A program made the position numbers and the translations under genes. 5,788 nt of DNA from Rhodospirillaceae bacterium (lineage in GTDB: Bacteria; Pseudomonadota; Alphaproteobacteria; Rhodospirillales; Rhodospirillaceae), in contig JAFGWD010000253.1 in NCBI GenBank assembly GCA_016937315.1, forward strand, positions 1 through 5,788, written 5' to 3'. Positions within the stretch are counted from its first letter, which is position 1. Each line of letters begins with the position of its first letter. Positions 1 through 5,581 of the stretch are shown here, in pieces. The notes under the pieces are model-generated. The model was not told the origin of the DNA. It saw nothing but the letters and a program-made list of their open reading frames with translations, and did no database searches.

Positions 1-5
1 GCCAT
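1..5 (-). CDS. ccoP: Probable start of ccoP (cbb3 oxidase diheme subunit), cut by the window edge
   Basis: Only the start codon ATG (5-3) and two bases of the second codon are inside the window. The call rests on context. On the minus strand a Shine-Dalgarno AAGAGG begins in the ccoQ stop codon, six bases before this ATG. That copies the ccoN/ccoO and ccoO/ccoQ junctions. In nearly all ccoNOQP operons the gene after ccoQ is ccoP, a membrane-anchored diheme cytochrome c that passes electrons from soluble cytochrome c to CcoO. No protein sequence can be judged here, so the identity is inferred from gene order. Confidence 0.55.
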
Positions 6-15
6 GCTTCGCCTC

Positions 16-180
16 TTACCGCTTGTCCGTCGGCGGATCATCGTCATTCAAGGGAATCATCGCCGCCGCATCAAAACGCGCGCGATTGCGCGGCCAATAG
101 GCCCAGGCGATGACGCCCAAGAATAGGCTCATCAACCAGAGCCCCCAGATCGACCGCAGAAAGTCCACAACCTCCGGCAT
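16..180 (-). CDS. ccoQ: cbb3-type cytochrome c oxidase subunit CcoQ (FixQ)
   Basis: A 54-residue protein starting MPEVVDFLRSIWGLW. It has one membrane helix at about residues 11-29, the basic patch RNRAR just after it, and a polar acidic tail (LNDDDPP). This is the usual size and layout of CcoQ/FixQ, the small single-helix subunit that stabilises the cbb3 oxidase, especially its association with CcoP, in the species studied. The start at 180 is chosen because GAGGAGG (192-186) lies five bases upstream. A longer reading from 261 would run back through the 3' end of ccoO and has no such site. Its position between ccoO and the presumed ccoP is the canonical one. CcoQ sequences vary a lot, so the call rests on size, helix and context together. 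Confidence 0.9.
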   Translation of the reverse strand: MPEVVDFLRSIWGLWLMSLFLGVIAWAYWPRNRARFDAAAMIPLNDDDPPTDKR

Positions 181-190
181 CGTTGCCTCC

Positions 191-922
191 TCAGCGATCC
201 GCCGTTGCCGGATCGAACGCGGTAAAGTCCACCATCCGCCCCAGAACCTGCAAATACGCAATCACCGCATCCATTTCGGTCAGCCGGTCGGGACGTCCGT
301 CAAAGTCGCCCACCACCGCTTTGGGATAGCGTTTCAACAGCCCCTCCACATCGGCATCCGGTGTCGCCTGATCAGACAAATCGGATTTGGCCGCCGCAAT
401 CATCTCGTCCGAATAAGGGTCGCCCAGAAATTTCAGGGTGTTGAGATGTTCAGCGATGTCATCCCCCTTCACCGGCGTCGTCACCAAATGGGGATAGCCC
501 GGCATCACCGATTCTGGAACCACCGCACGTGGATCAATCAGGTGCCGGACGTGCCATTCGTTGGAATATTTGCCGCCCACCCGTGCCAGATCAGGGCCGG
601 TTCGCTTCGATCCCCATTGAAAAGGCCGGTCATACAAGCTTTCCGCAGCCAAGCTGTAGTGACCATAGCGTTCAGATTCGTCGCGGAAGGGCCGGATCAT
701 CTGGCTGTGACACAGGTAACAGCCCTCACGCACATAGATGTTGCGCCCCACCAATTCCAATGGCGAATACGGCCGCACCCCTTGCACCTTTTCGATCGTC
801 GACTCGATGGTAAACAGGGGCAGCACCTCGACGATGCCGCCGATGGACACCGTGACAAAGATGCCAAGAACCAGGAACAACAGATTCCGTTCCAGCTTGC
901 CGTGTTGTTTGAGAATGCCCAT
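191..922 (-). CDS. ccoO: cbb3-type cytochrome c oxidase monoheme subunit CcoO (FixO)
   Basis: A 243-residue membrane-anchored cytochrome c. It carries electrons from CcoP to the heme-copper site of CcoN on the periplasmic side. A single N-terminal helix lies at about residues 13-33 and stays as an anchor. The heme c motif CYLCH is at residues 68-72, followed by the family signature SQMIRPFRDE. Met140 in ESVMPGYPHL is the probable axial ligand. The typical GPDLARVGGKYS stretch (109-120) and the late motif DAVIAYLQVLG (218-228) are both present, so the protein is full length. The start at 922 is preferred over an in-frame ATG at 988 because AAGGGG (934-929) lies six bases upstream and the protein then begins MGILKQHGKLERN, as expected. 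The 988 start would add 22 residues read out of the ccoN tail. Confidence 0.97.
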   Translation of the reverse strand: MGILKQHGKLERNLLFLVLGIFVTVSIGGIVEVLPLFTIESTIEKVQGVRPYSPLELVGRNIYVREGCYLCHSQMIRPFRDESERYGHYSLAAESLYDRPFQWGSKRTGPDLARVGGKYSNEWHVRHLIDPRAVVPESVMPGYPHLVTTPVKGDDIAEHLNTLKFLGDPYSDEMIAAAKSDLSDQATPDADVEGLLKRYPKAVVGDFDGRPDRLTEMDAVIAYLQVLGRMVDFTAFDPATADR

Positions 923-928
923 ACGCGT

Positions 929-935
929 CCCCTTA
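929..935 (-). promoter_or_regulatory. Ribosome binding site of ccoO, overlapping the ccoN stop
   Basis: The minus strand reads TAAGGGG followed by six bases and ATG (922). The TAA is the ccoN stop codon, so the Shine-Dalgarno AAGGGG shares bases with it. This decides the ccoO start in favour of 922 over 988 and points to termination-reinitiation coupling between the two subunits. Confidence 0.75.
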
Positions 936-2384
936 CCCAACCGCCACGGCGCGTGGTGCCGCTTCGAACGAGCGCTCGACCCGCACATCGCCTCGAATGG
1001 TGCGGATCATATTGTAAGCCATGATCACCGCACCAATCAGGAATAGAACACCACCAACGGCACGCCCGACATAGTAGGGATGCATCGCTTCGACGGTTTC
1101 GATGAAGGAATATTGCAGAAAGCCCCACTCATCATAGGCCCGCCACATCAAGCCTTGCATGATGCCAGAAATCCACATCGAGGTGATGTAAAGTACGATG
1201 CCGATGGTGGCGATCCAGAAGTGGAAACTGACCAGACGCATGGAATAGAGCCCGGCCCGTTTCCATAGCACCGGCACCAAATGGTACAGCGCTCCAAAGG
1301 AAATAAACGCCACCCACCCCAAGGCACCGGAATGCACGTGTCCAATCGTCCAATCGGTATAATGGCTTAAGGAATTGACCGCCTTGATCGACATCAAGGG
1401 ACCTTCAAAGGTGCTCATCCCATAGAATGCCACCGAGGTCACCAGAAAACGCAGCACCGGATCGGTCCGCAGCTTTTCCCAAGCGCCGGAGAGCGTCATG
1501 ATGCCGTTGATCATGCCTCCCCAGGACGGCATCCACAGCATCACCGAAAACACCATGCCCAAGGTCTGCGCCCAGTCCGGCAGCGCGGTGTAGTGCAGGT
1601 GATGCGGCCCCGCCCAGATATAGAGGAAGATCAGCGCCCAAAAATGGACGATGGAGAGACGATAGGAATAAACCGGACGCGCGGCGCGTTTGGGCACGAA
1701 GTAATACATGATCGCCAGGAACCCGGCGGTGAGGAAGAAGCCCACAGCATTGTGGCCATACCACCACTGGGTCATAGCATCCTGCACGCCGGAATACGCG
1801 GAATAGCTTTTCGCCCCGAAGACCGACACCGGCACCGCCAAGTTGTTGCCAATGTGTAGCAATGCGATGGTGATGATGAAGGCAAGGTAAAACCAGTTGG
1901 CAACATAGATATGGGGTTCGCGACGTTTCAAGATCGTGCCCGCAAAGACCGCCAGATAGGCCACCCAAACAATCGTCAGCCAGATATCCACGAACCATTC
2001 CGGTTCGGCATATTCCCGGCTTTGCGTGACGCCCAGGACGTAGCCCAGAGCCGCCATCACGATGAACAACTGGTATCCCCAGAACACGAAACGCGCCAAG
2101 GATTCACCGCCAAACAACGATGCGCGACAGGTCCGCTGCACGACATAAAACGACGTCCCAATCAGGACATTGCCGCCAAAAGCAAAAATCACCGCCGAAG
2201 TATGTAGTGGCCGCAACCTCCCAAAGGTGGTCCAGGGCAGATCCAAGTTCAAAAGCGGAAACGCCAATTGGAAGGCGATATAAACGCCGACCAAAAACCC
2301 CACCAAGCCCCAAAACACAGCGGCAATGGTGAAGGCTTTAATGATGTCCTCAAGATAGGGGTCGGCGTGGTCGGTGGCGGTCAT
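933..2384 (-). CDS. ccoN: cbb3-type cytochrome c oxidase catalytic subunit I, CcoN (FixN)
   Basis: A 483-residue polytopic protein (about 12 helices) of the heme-copper oxidase superfamily. It reduces O2 to water at a heme b3-CuB centre and pumps protons. All expected metal ligands can be placed: His61 and His351 for low-spin heme b, His349 for heme b3, and His211, His261 and His262 for CuB. Tyr255, in FLYIWAGPHHLHY, is the C-type-specific cross-linked tyrosine, 44 residues after His211 as in characterised CcoN. Glu327 in STFEGPL is the conserved acidic residue near the active site. An in-frame ATG at 2432 would add 16 polar, arginine-rich residues. I prefer 2384 because a Shine-Dalgarno precedes it and the protein then begins MTATDHADPYLEDIIKAF. 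It heads ccoNOQP, with 10 nt before ccoO. Its first four bases overlap the stop of a possible 55-codon ORF. Confidence 0.98.
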   Translation of the reverse strand: MTATDHADPYLEDIIKAFTIAAVFWGLVGFLVGVYIAFQLAFPLLNLDLPWTTFGRLRPLHTSAVIFAFGGNVLIGTSFYVVQRTCRASLFGGESLARFVFWGYQLFIVMAALGYVLGVTQSREYAEPEWFVDIWLTIVWVAYLAVFAGTILKRREPHIYVANWFYLAFIITIALLHIGNNLAVPVSVFGAKSYSAYSGVQDAMTQWWYGHNAVGFFLTAGFLAIMYYFVPKRAARPVYSYRLSIVHFWALIFLYIWAGPHHLHYTALPDWAQTLGMVFSVMLWMPSWGGMINGIMTLSGAWEKLRTDPVLRFLVTSVAFYGMSTFEGPLMSIKAVNSLSHYTDWTIGHVHSGALGWVAFISFGALYHLVPVLWKRAGLYSMRLVSFHFWIATIGIVLYITSMWISGIMQGLMWRAYDEWGFLQYSFIETVEAMHPYYVGRAVGGVLFLIGAVIMAYNMIRTIRGDVRVERSFEAAPRAVAVG

Positions 2385-2548
2385 GGGATATCCTGCCCTC
2401 TTGCGCGGCGAAGTCGTCCTCCGAACAGACACTTAGGGATGCCGGGCACAATGTCATCCCCCCAGGTGTGAACACCCGCCCTAAAACCCCACGCGGGCGG
2501 CGCCCCGTTCATCAGAAAAGCGGCGTATTGCTGCGGGTCCCACGCCAT
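2381..2548 (-). CDS. Possible small ORF of 55 codons between the two-helix protein gene and ccoN; function unknown
   Basis: An open frame begins ATG GCG TGG at 2548 and ends in TGA at 2383-2381. Its start overlaps the stop of the upstream gene (TGATG) and its stop overlaps the ccoN start (ATGA), so it exactly fills the gap between two genes. The predicted protein begins MAWDPQQYAAFLMNG and continues with several Gly, Pro and Trp. No membrane helix or known domain is visible. The opening MAWDPQQY is weakly like the N-terminus of some trans-aconitate-type methyltransferases, but the resemblance lasts about eight residues only. Against a real gene, the second half uses AGG, GGA, CGA and AGA codons that are uncommon in the neighbours. 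I see no clear Shine-Dalgarno of its own, although coupling could replace one. It may be a short coupling peptide, the remnant of a decayed gene, or chance. Confidence 0.3.
   Translation of the reverse strand: MAWDPQQYAAFLMNGAPPAWGFRAGVHTWGDDIVPGIPKCLFGGRLRRARGQDIP
2391..2400 (-). promoter_or_regulatory. Ribosome binding site of ccoN
   Basis: The minus strand reads GAGGGCAGGA, then six bases, then the ATG at 2384. No comparable purine-rich stretch at correct spacing precedes the alternative ATG at 2432. This fixes the ccoN start at 2384. Confidence 0.65.
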
Positions 2549-2733
2549 CAGGAGTGCTCCGCCTGATCAAAGACCCGCTTCAGCAGACTCATCACAAACA
2601 AGGCACAGGCAACCGTGACAATCAGGCCGATACCATAAACATAATCATCCTTCGCGCGGGAGGACACAAACAACCCCAAAAGCCCCAGAGCCGCTGCCAG
2701 AACCCCGGTGATCCAGTTGCCAATGGTCTGCAT
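2548..2733 (-). CDS. Small two-helix membrane protein of unknown function upstream of ccoN
   Basis: A 61-residue protein starting MQTIGNWITGVLAAALGLLG. Helix 1 is about residues 6-25. A short polar loop (SRAKDDYVYG) follows, helix 2 is about 33-51, and the tail is charged (LKRVFDQAEHS). The basic residues after each helix do not settle the topology. AGAGGA lies eight bases before the ATG at 2733, a good ribosome binding site, which supports real translation. The gene is read in the same direction as ccoNOQP and ends about 160 bases before ccoN, or directly against the possible 55-codon ORF. It is the first gene left of the divergent promoter region, so it may lead the oxidase transcript. I do not recognise a named family. 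A role in oxidase assembly or membrane fitting is a guess from position only. Confidence 0.75.
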   Translation of the reverse strand: MQTIGNWITGVLAAALGLLGLFVSSRAKDDYVYGIGLIVTVACALFVMSLLKRVFDQAEHS

Positions 2734-2761
2734 CGTCGGTATCCTCTGCTTGAATTTTTCG

Positions 2762-2781
2762 TGACGGCATGCGCCTCGTCA
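2762..2781. repeat. Inverted repeat TGACG-N10-CGTCA, operator-like
   Basis: Five-base arms TGACG (2762-2766) and CGTCA (2777-2781) are separated by ten bases, one helical turn centre to centre plus half. An alternative pairing also uses GGC/GCC around ATGC. It ends 28 bases before the start of the two-helix protein gene. That suits either a regulator site or a leader RNA structure for the leftward operon. Short arms of this kind also occur by chance. Confidence 0.25.
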
Positions 2782-2787
2782 TAACGT

Positions 2788-2805
2788 GGGGGCGTTTTTA
2801 CCCCC
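2788..2805. repeat. Short GC hairpin GGGGG-N8-CCCCC
   Basis: GGGGG (2788-2792) and CCCCC (2801-2805) flank the loop CGTTTTTA. It lies in the untranslated region left of the rpmH promoter, and no T-run follows the stem on either strand, so it is not a typical terminator. It may fold in the leader of the leftward transcript if transcription starts to its right. Confidence 0.25.
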
Positions 2806-2889
2806 GGCAAGAGGGCAAAGCCGTCAACGGCAAGAACCAGGATGCCGGGCAGCGGGACCGAAGACAAGCGACACGAGAAATAATCCGCA

Positions 2890-2918
2890 TTGACTTGCCC
2901 GCGATGACGCCCTATAAG
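2890..2918 (+). promoter_or_regulatory. Sigma70-type promoter for rpmH-rnpA-yidD-yidC
   Basis: TTGACT (2890-2895) matches the -35 consensus at five of six positions. After a 17-base spacer comes TATAAG (2913-2918), which matches the -10 consensus TATAAT at five of six. Spacing is optimal. Transcription should start near 2925, leaving a leader of about 38 bases before the rpmH start codon. A strong promoter suits a ribosomal protein gene. It is the only convincing promoter before this cluster, and tight spacing downstream suggests it also serves rnpA, yidD and yidC. Confidence 0.75.
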
Positions 2919-2962
2919 GCGGCTCCTTCAAAAAGAAGCCCTGTGAAAGAGGAGTTGGACGC

Positions 2963-3097
2963 GTGAAACGCACCTATCAACCCAGCAAATTGGTCCGGGC
3001 GCGTCGGCATGGTTTCCGCTCTCGGATGGCCACCGTCGGCGGTCGCCGCATCATTGCCAATCGTCGTCGGCAAGGCCGTAAGCGCCTGTCCGCCTAG
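2963..3097 (+). CDS. rpmH: 50S ribosomal protein L34
   Basis: A 44-residue, strongly basic protein of the large ribosomal subunit. The sequence starts MKRTYQPSKLVRARRHGFRS and ends GRKRLSA, matching L34 end to end and at normal length (44-46 residues). It is too short for most ORF cut-offs. Translation starts at GTG (2963), because the family begins directly with M-K-R-T-[YF]-Q-P-S and no ATG precedes it in frame. GAGGAG lies eight bases upstream and compensates for the weaker start codon. Its promoter (2890-2918) is close by, and rnpA follows after 27 bases, the near-universal rpmH-rnpA pairing. Confidence 0.98.
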   Translation: MKRTYQPSKLVRARRHGFRSRMATVGGRRIIANRRRQGRKRLSA

Positions 3098-3124
3098 TTT
3101 TCCTTTGTAGACGGGACTTCGGGC

Positions 3125-3550
3125 ATGGCTCTGGTCCTGAGACTGACACGCCGCGCCGAATTTTTACGTGCGGCGCGTCAGGGGCGCAAGTCTGCGACCC
3201 CCGGCTTGGTCTTGCAGGCCGTCGCGACTCCAGCGCTTTATCGTTCTGAACAAACCGCACGCCTGGGTTTCACCGCCAGCCGCAAGGTTGGCGGTGCGGT
3301 CGTGCGTAATCGCGTGAAACGCCGTTTGCGTGCCGCCGCCGACTTGGTTATCAAGGACCATGCGGACCCCGGATACGACTATGTTCTGATCGGACGAGCA
3401 CAAACAGCAACCCGTCCCTTCACTGCGCTGTTGCAAGATTTGGAAACCGCATTAAAACGTCTGGGGCGCTTTACCGACGTCACCGCTGTTGTGCGTGTGA
3501 CATCGGATGCGCCATTGGATCCACAGGGCAATGGGACGCCTTCGTCATGA
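3125..3550 (+). CDS. rnpA: Ribonuclease P protein component
   Basis: A 141-residue basic protein that binds the RNase P RNA and helps it remove 5' leaders from precursor tRNAs. The family signature is intact: RLGFTASRKVGGAVVRNRVK (residues 46-65) includes the RNR motif at 61-63, followed by RRLRAA. N-terminal residues LTRRAEFLRAARQGRK form the usual basic start, and YDYVLIGRAQTA (85-96) is the central strand region. The C-terminal 20 residues (after TAVVRVT) are a polar tail that goes beyond the core fold. The start at 3125 gives the expected N-terminus, though only a weak Shine-Dalgarno (GGGA, 3113-3116) is present. The stop overlaps the yidD start (ATGA), so translation of the two is probably coupled. 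Confidence 0.97.
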   Translation: MALVLRLTRRAEFLRAARQGRKSATPGLVLQAVATPALYRSEQTARLGFTASRKVGGAVVRNRVKRRLRAAADLVIKDHADPGYDYVLIGRAQTATRPFTALLQDLETALKRLGRFTDVTAVVRVTSDAPLDPQGNGTPSS

Positions 3551-3834
3551 CCCTTGAACGGCACAGACTCTCTGCGCTTTTTTCCAGTGCCACAATCTGG
3601 GTCCTGAAGTTGCCGATTCATGTCTATCGCCTGGGGATTTCACCACTCATCGGCCCGCGCTGCCGGTTTCAACCGACATGCTCGGCCTATGCTCTGGAAG
3701 CCCTGGAAAAACACGGCCCGATTCGTGGGTTGTGGCTAACCATCCGGCGCCTTGCGCGGTGCCACCCTTTCGGCGGGTTCGGATACGATCCGGTCCCCGA
3801 GCCTTCGCCCTCCCGTCCTCGCAACACTGGATAG
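3547..3834 (+). CDS. yidD: Membrane protein insertion efficiency factor YidD
   Basis: A 95-residue protein with the YidD (DUF37) signature. YRLGISPLIGPRCRFQPTCS (27-46) supplies Cys39 and Cys45, SAYALEALEKHG follows, and RCHPFGGFGYDPVP (71-84) supplies Cys72. The N-terminus (about 10-28) is amphipathic and likely lies on the inner face of the cytoplasmic membrane. YidD assists YidC-dependent insertion of inner-membrane proteins, and its gene regularly sits between rnpA and yidC, as here. It overlaps rnpA by four bases (ATGA) and ends nine bases before yidC. The PSPSRPRNTG tail is a plain extension beyond the conserved core. The frame and identity are clear. The start is fixed by the overlap. 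Confidence 0.96.
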   Translation: MTLERHRLSALFSSATIWVLKLPIHVYRLGISPLIGPRCRFQPTCSAYALEALEKHGPIRGLWLTIRRLARCHPFGGFGYDPVPEPSPSRPRNTG

Positions 3835-3843
3835 ACCCTCACG

Positions 3844-5574
3844 ATGTCCGAACAGCGTAATGTCATCCTCGCGGTGGTCCTGTCGATCGCCATTTTGCTC
3901 GGCTATCAGTTCTTCTTTATGAAGGCCTCGCCGAAGCAAAACGTGCCGCCCTCAGCGGCAACATCCACCGACGCTACCGCACCGTCCGCACCTCAGGACG
4001 TCGCCATTGGGTCCAGCCCCGGGCACGCCACGCGTGCTATGCGTGACCGCAAAACGGTGATTGCAGAAAGTGGCCGCGTCGCCATCAAGACGCCGCGTTT
4101 GACCGGCTCCATTGCTTTGACCGGCGCACGCCTGGACGACATCACACTCGCCACATTCCGCCAGACTCAGGCTCCCGACAGCCCCAACGTTACTTTGTTG
4201 TCGCCATCCGGTACGGAAAAACCCTATTTCATTGAAATGGGGTGGAGTGTTGCAGCAGGCAGCGGCATTACGCTTCCCACCGCGACCACACAATGGACCG
4301 CCAACGGCACTGAGTTGACGCCCAAGGCTCCGATCGAGCTGTGGTGGGACAACGGCCAGGGTCTGACCTTCATCCGCACCATCACGGTAGACGACCGTTA
4401 TGTCTTCACCGTGACGCAACGGGTCGAGAACCATTCTGACCGTGACGTTACGCTTTACCCTTATGGCCTGATTGCCCGCGTTGGCTTGCCAAAGCTGGAA
4501 GGCTATTCGGTGCTGCACGAAGGCCCCGTGGGCGTCGTCGGTGGCACGCTGGAAGAAATCACCTATGAAAAGCTGAAAAAGGACTCGTTCAGCAAAGACA
4601 CCACCGGGGGCTGGGTCGGCATCACCGACAAGTACTGGCTGACCGCTTTGTTGTTCGACCAGACGATTCCCTCCCACGCCAAGTTCATCCACACGGCAAC
4701 CGGCGGCACGGATCGTTATCAGGTGGATTACCTGATGAGCGGACTGAGCATCGCAGCAGGACAGAGCAAGGAAGTCACCAACCGGGTCTTCGTCGGTGCG
4801 AAAGAGGTGAAAACCATCTCCGCCTACGAAGAAGAGTACGGCATCGATAAATTCGACCGGTCCATCGACTTCGGTTGGTTCTACTTTCTGACCAAGCCGT
4901 TCTTCTACGTCCTGGACTACTTGTTCAAGCTGTTTGGAAACTTCGGCATCGCGATTTTGGGTTTCGTCGTCTTATTGCGTCTGCTGATGTTCCCGTTGGC
5001 CAACAAATCCTACCGTTCCATGAACGCGATGAAGCGCGTTCAGCCTGAGGTCAAAATCCTCCAGGAACGCCACAAGGACGACAAACAGCACCTGCAAAAG
5101 GAAATGATGGCGCTCTACAAGCGGGAAAAAGCCAACCCAATGTCGGGCTGCCTGCCGATGCTGATTCAGATTCCGGTGTTCTTTGCCCTCTATAAGGTGC
5201 TGTTCATCACCATCGAGATGCGCCATGCGCCCTTCTATGGCTGGATCACCGATCTCTCGGCACCGGACCCGACCAACGTCTTCACCTTGCTGGGTCTGAT
5301 TCCGTGGAATCCGCCAGAAATGTTGCACCTGGGCGTATGGCCGGTCATCATGGGCTTGACCATGTGGCTCTTGCAAAAGATGTCTCCTGCTCCGCCGGAC
5401 CCGACACAGGCGAAGATCATGCAGATGTTGCCCATCGTGTTCACGTTCATGCTGGGAAAATTTGCGGCTGGGTTGGTTATCTACTGGGCGTTCTCCAACG
5501 TGCTGTCGATTCTGCAACAATGGGTGTTGTTGAAAACCGACAAACCGCGTGCTCACGCCCATGTGAAGAAATAA
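3844..5574 (+). CDS. yidC: Membrane protein insertase YidC
   Basis: A 576-residue inner-membrane insertase of the YidC/Oxa1/Alb3 family. It inserts proteins alone or with SecYEG. The N-terminal helix (about 6-25, MSEQRNVILAVVLSIAILLG) is followed by a linker rich in Ala, Pro, Ser and Thr (28-60). The periplasmic domain P1, about 65-340, is typical of Gram-negative YidC. The conserved insertase core starts near 345. Arg379, in VVLLRLLMFPLANKSY, is the positive residue of the hydrophilic groove. Residues 391-430 form the charged cytoplasmic hairpin, ANPMSGCLPMLIQIPVFFAL (430-449) is the most conserved block, and later helices lie at about 476-487, 496-511 and 527-560. The tail KPRAHAHVKK is basic. 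No clear Shine-Dalgarno precedes the ATG, so coupling to yidD nine bases upstream is likely. Length and all segments look complete. Confidence 0.98.
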   Translation: MSEQRNVILAVVLSIAILLGYQFFFMKASPKQNVPPSAATSTDATAPSAPQDVAIGSSPGHATRAMRDRKTVIAESGRVAIKTPRLTGSIALTGARLDDITLATFRQTQAPDSPNVTLLSPSGTEKPYFIEMGWSVAAGSGITLPTATTQWTANGTELTPKAPIELWWDNGQGLTFIRTITVDDRYVFTVTQRVENHSDRDVTLYPYGLIARVGLPKLEGYSVLHEGPVGVVGGTLEEITYEKLKKDSFSKDTTGGWVGITDKYWLTALLFDQTIPSHAKFIHTATGGTDRYQVDYLMSGLSIAAGQSKEVTNRVFVGAKEVKTISAYEEEYGIDKFDRSIDFGWFYFLTKPFFYVLDYLFKLFGNFGIAILGFVVLLRLLMFPLANKSYRSMNAMKRVQPEVKILQERHKDDKQHLQKEMMALYKREKANPMSGCLPMLIQIPVFFALYKVLFITIEMRHAPFYGWITDLSAPDPTNVFTLLGLIPWNPPEMLHLGVWPVIMGLTMWLLQKMSPAPPDPTQAKIMQMLPIVFTFMLGKFAAGLVIYWAFSNVLSILQQWVLLKTDKPRAHAHVKK

Positions 5575-5581
5575 GGACCCC

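Larger units (their letters stand above)
2734..2962. other. Divergent intergenic region between the oxidase operon and rpmH
   Basis: This 229-bp stretch separates leftward and rightward transcription. It holds the rpmH promoter on its right side, a dyad TGACG-N10-CGTCA (2762-2781), and a short GC hairpin (2788-2805). Searching both strands by eye for TTGAT-N4-ATCAA or close variants gave no FNR/FixK/Anr-type box. No clear -35/-10 pair stands out for the leftward operon. A plus-strand reading frame covers much of it but runs into rpmH out of frame and has no ribosome binding site, so I treat the region as non-coding. Confidence 0.7.

Noticed and set aside
944..956. Small hairpin CCACG-GCG-CGTGG at the end of ccoN
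   Set aside because: A five-base stem with a three-base loop inside coding sequence and no T-run; likely chance in GC-rich DNA.
110..1024. A 304-codon open frame on the plus strand opposite ccoO and ccoQ
   Set aside because: It is antisense to clearly identified genes, rich in His, Arg and Gln as expected from a reverse reading of GC-rich coding DNA, and shows no domain or ribosome site.
1405..1998. A 197-codon minus-strand frame overlapping ccoN in another phase
   Set aside because: ccoN is certain here by its ligand histidines. The alternative frame has scattered Cys and His with no family resemblance.
2385..2432. N-terminal extension of CcoN from the ATG at 2432
   Set aside because: The 16 extra residues are arginine-rich and unlike CcoN N-termini, while a proper ribosome site precedes the ATG at 2384.
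2465..2476. Near-palindrome GGTGTGAACACC upstream of ccoN
   Set aside because: It is short and imperfect at the centre, matches no regulator site I can name, and falls inside the possible 55-codon ORF.
2561..2572. TGATCAA on the plus strand as half of an FNR/FixK box
   Set aside because: The partner half-site is absent, and the bases encode the end of the two-helix protein (VFDQ).
2769..2966. A 65-codon plus-strand frame ending at the rpmH start
   Set aside because: It contains the rpmH promoter, has no Shine-Dalgarno, and gives a low-complexity polar product. The region reads as non-coding.
3952..4692. A 246-codon open frame on the minus strand within yidC
   Set aside because: It lies wholly antisense to the yidC periplasmic domain, and its composition is that of a shadow frame.
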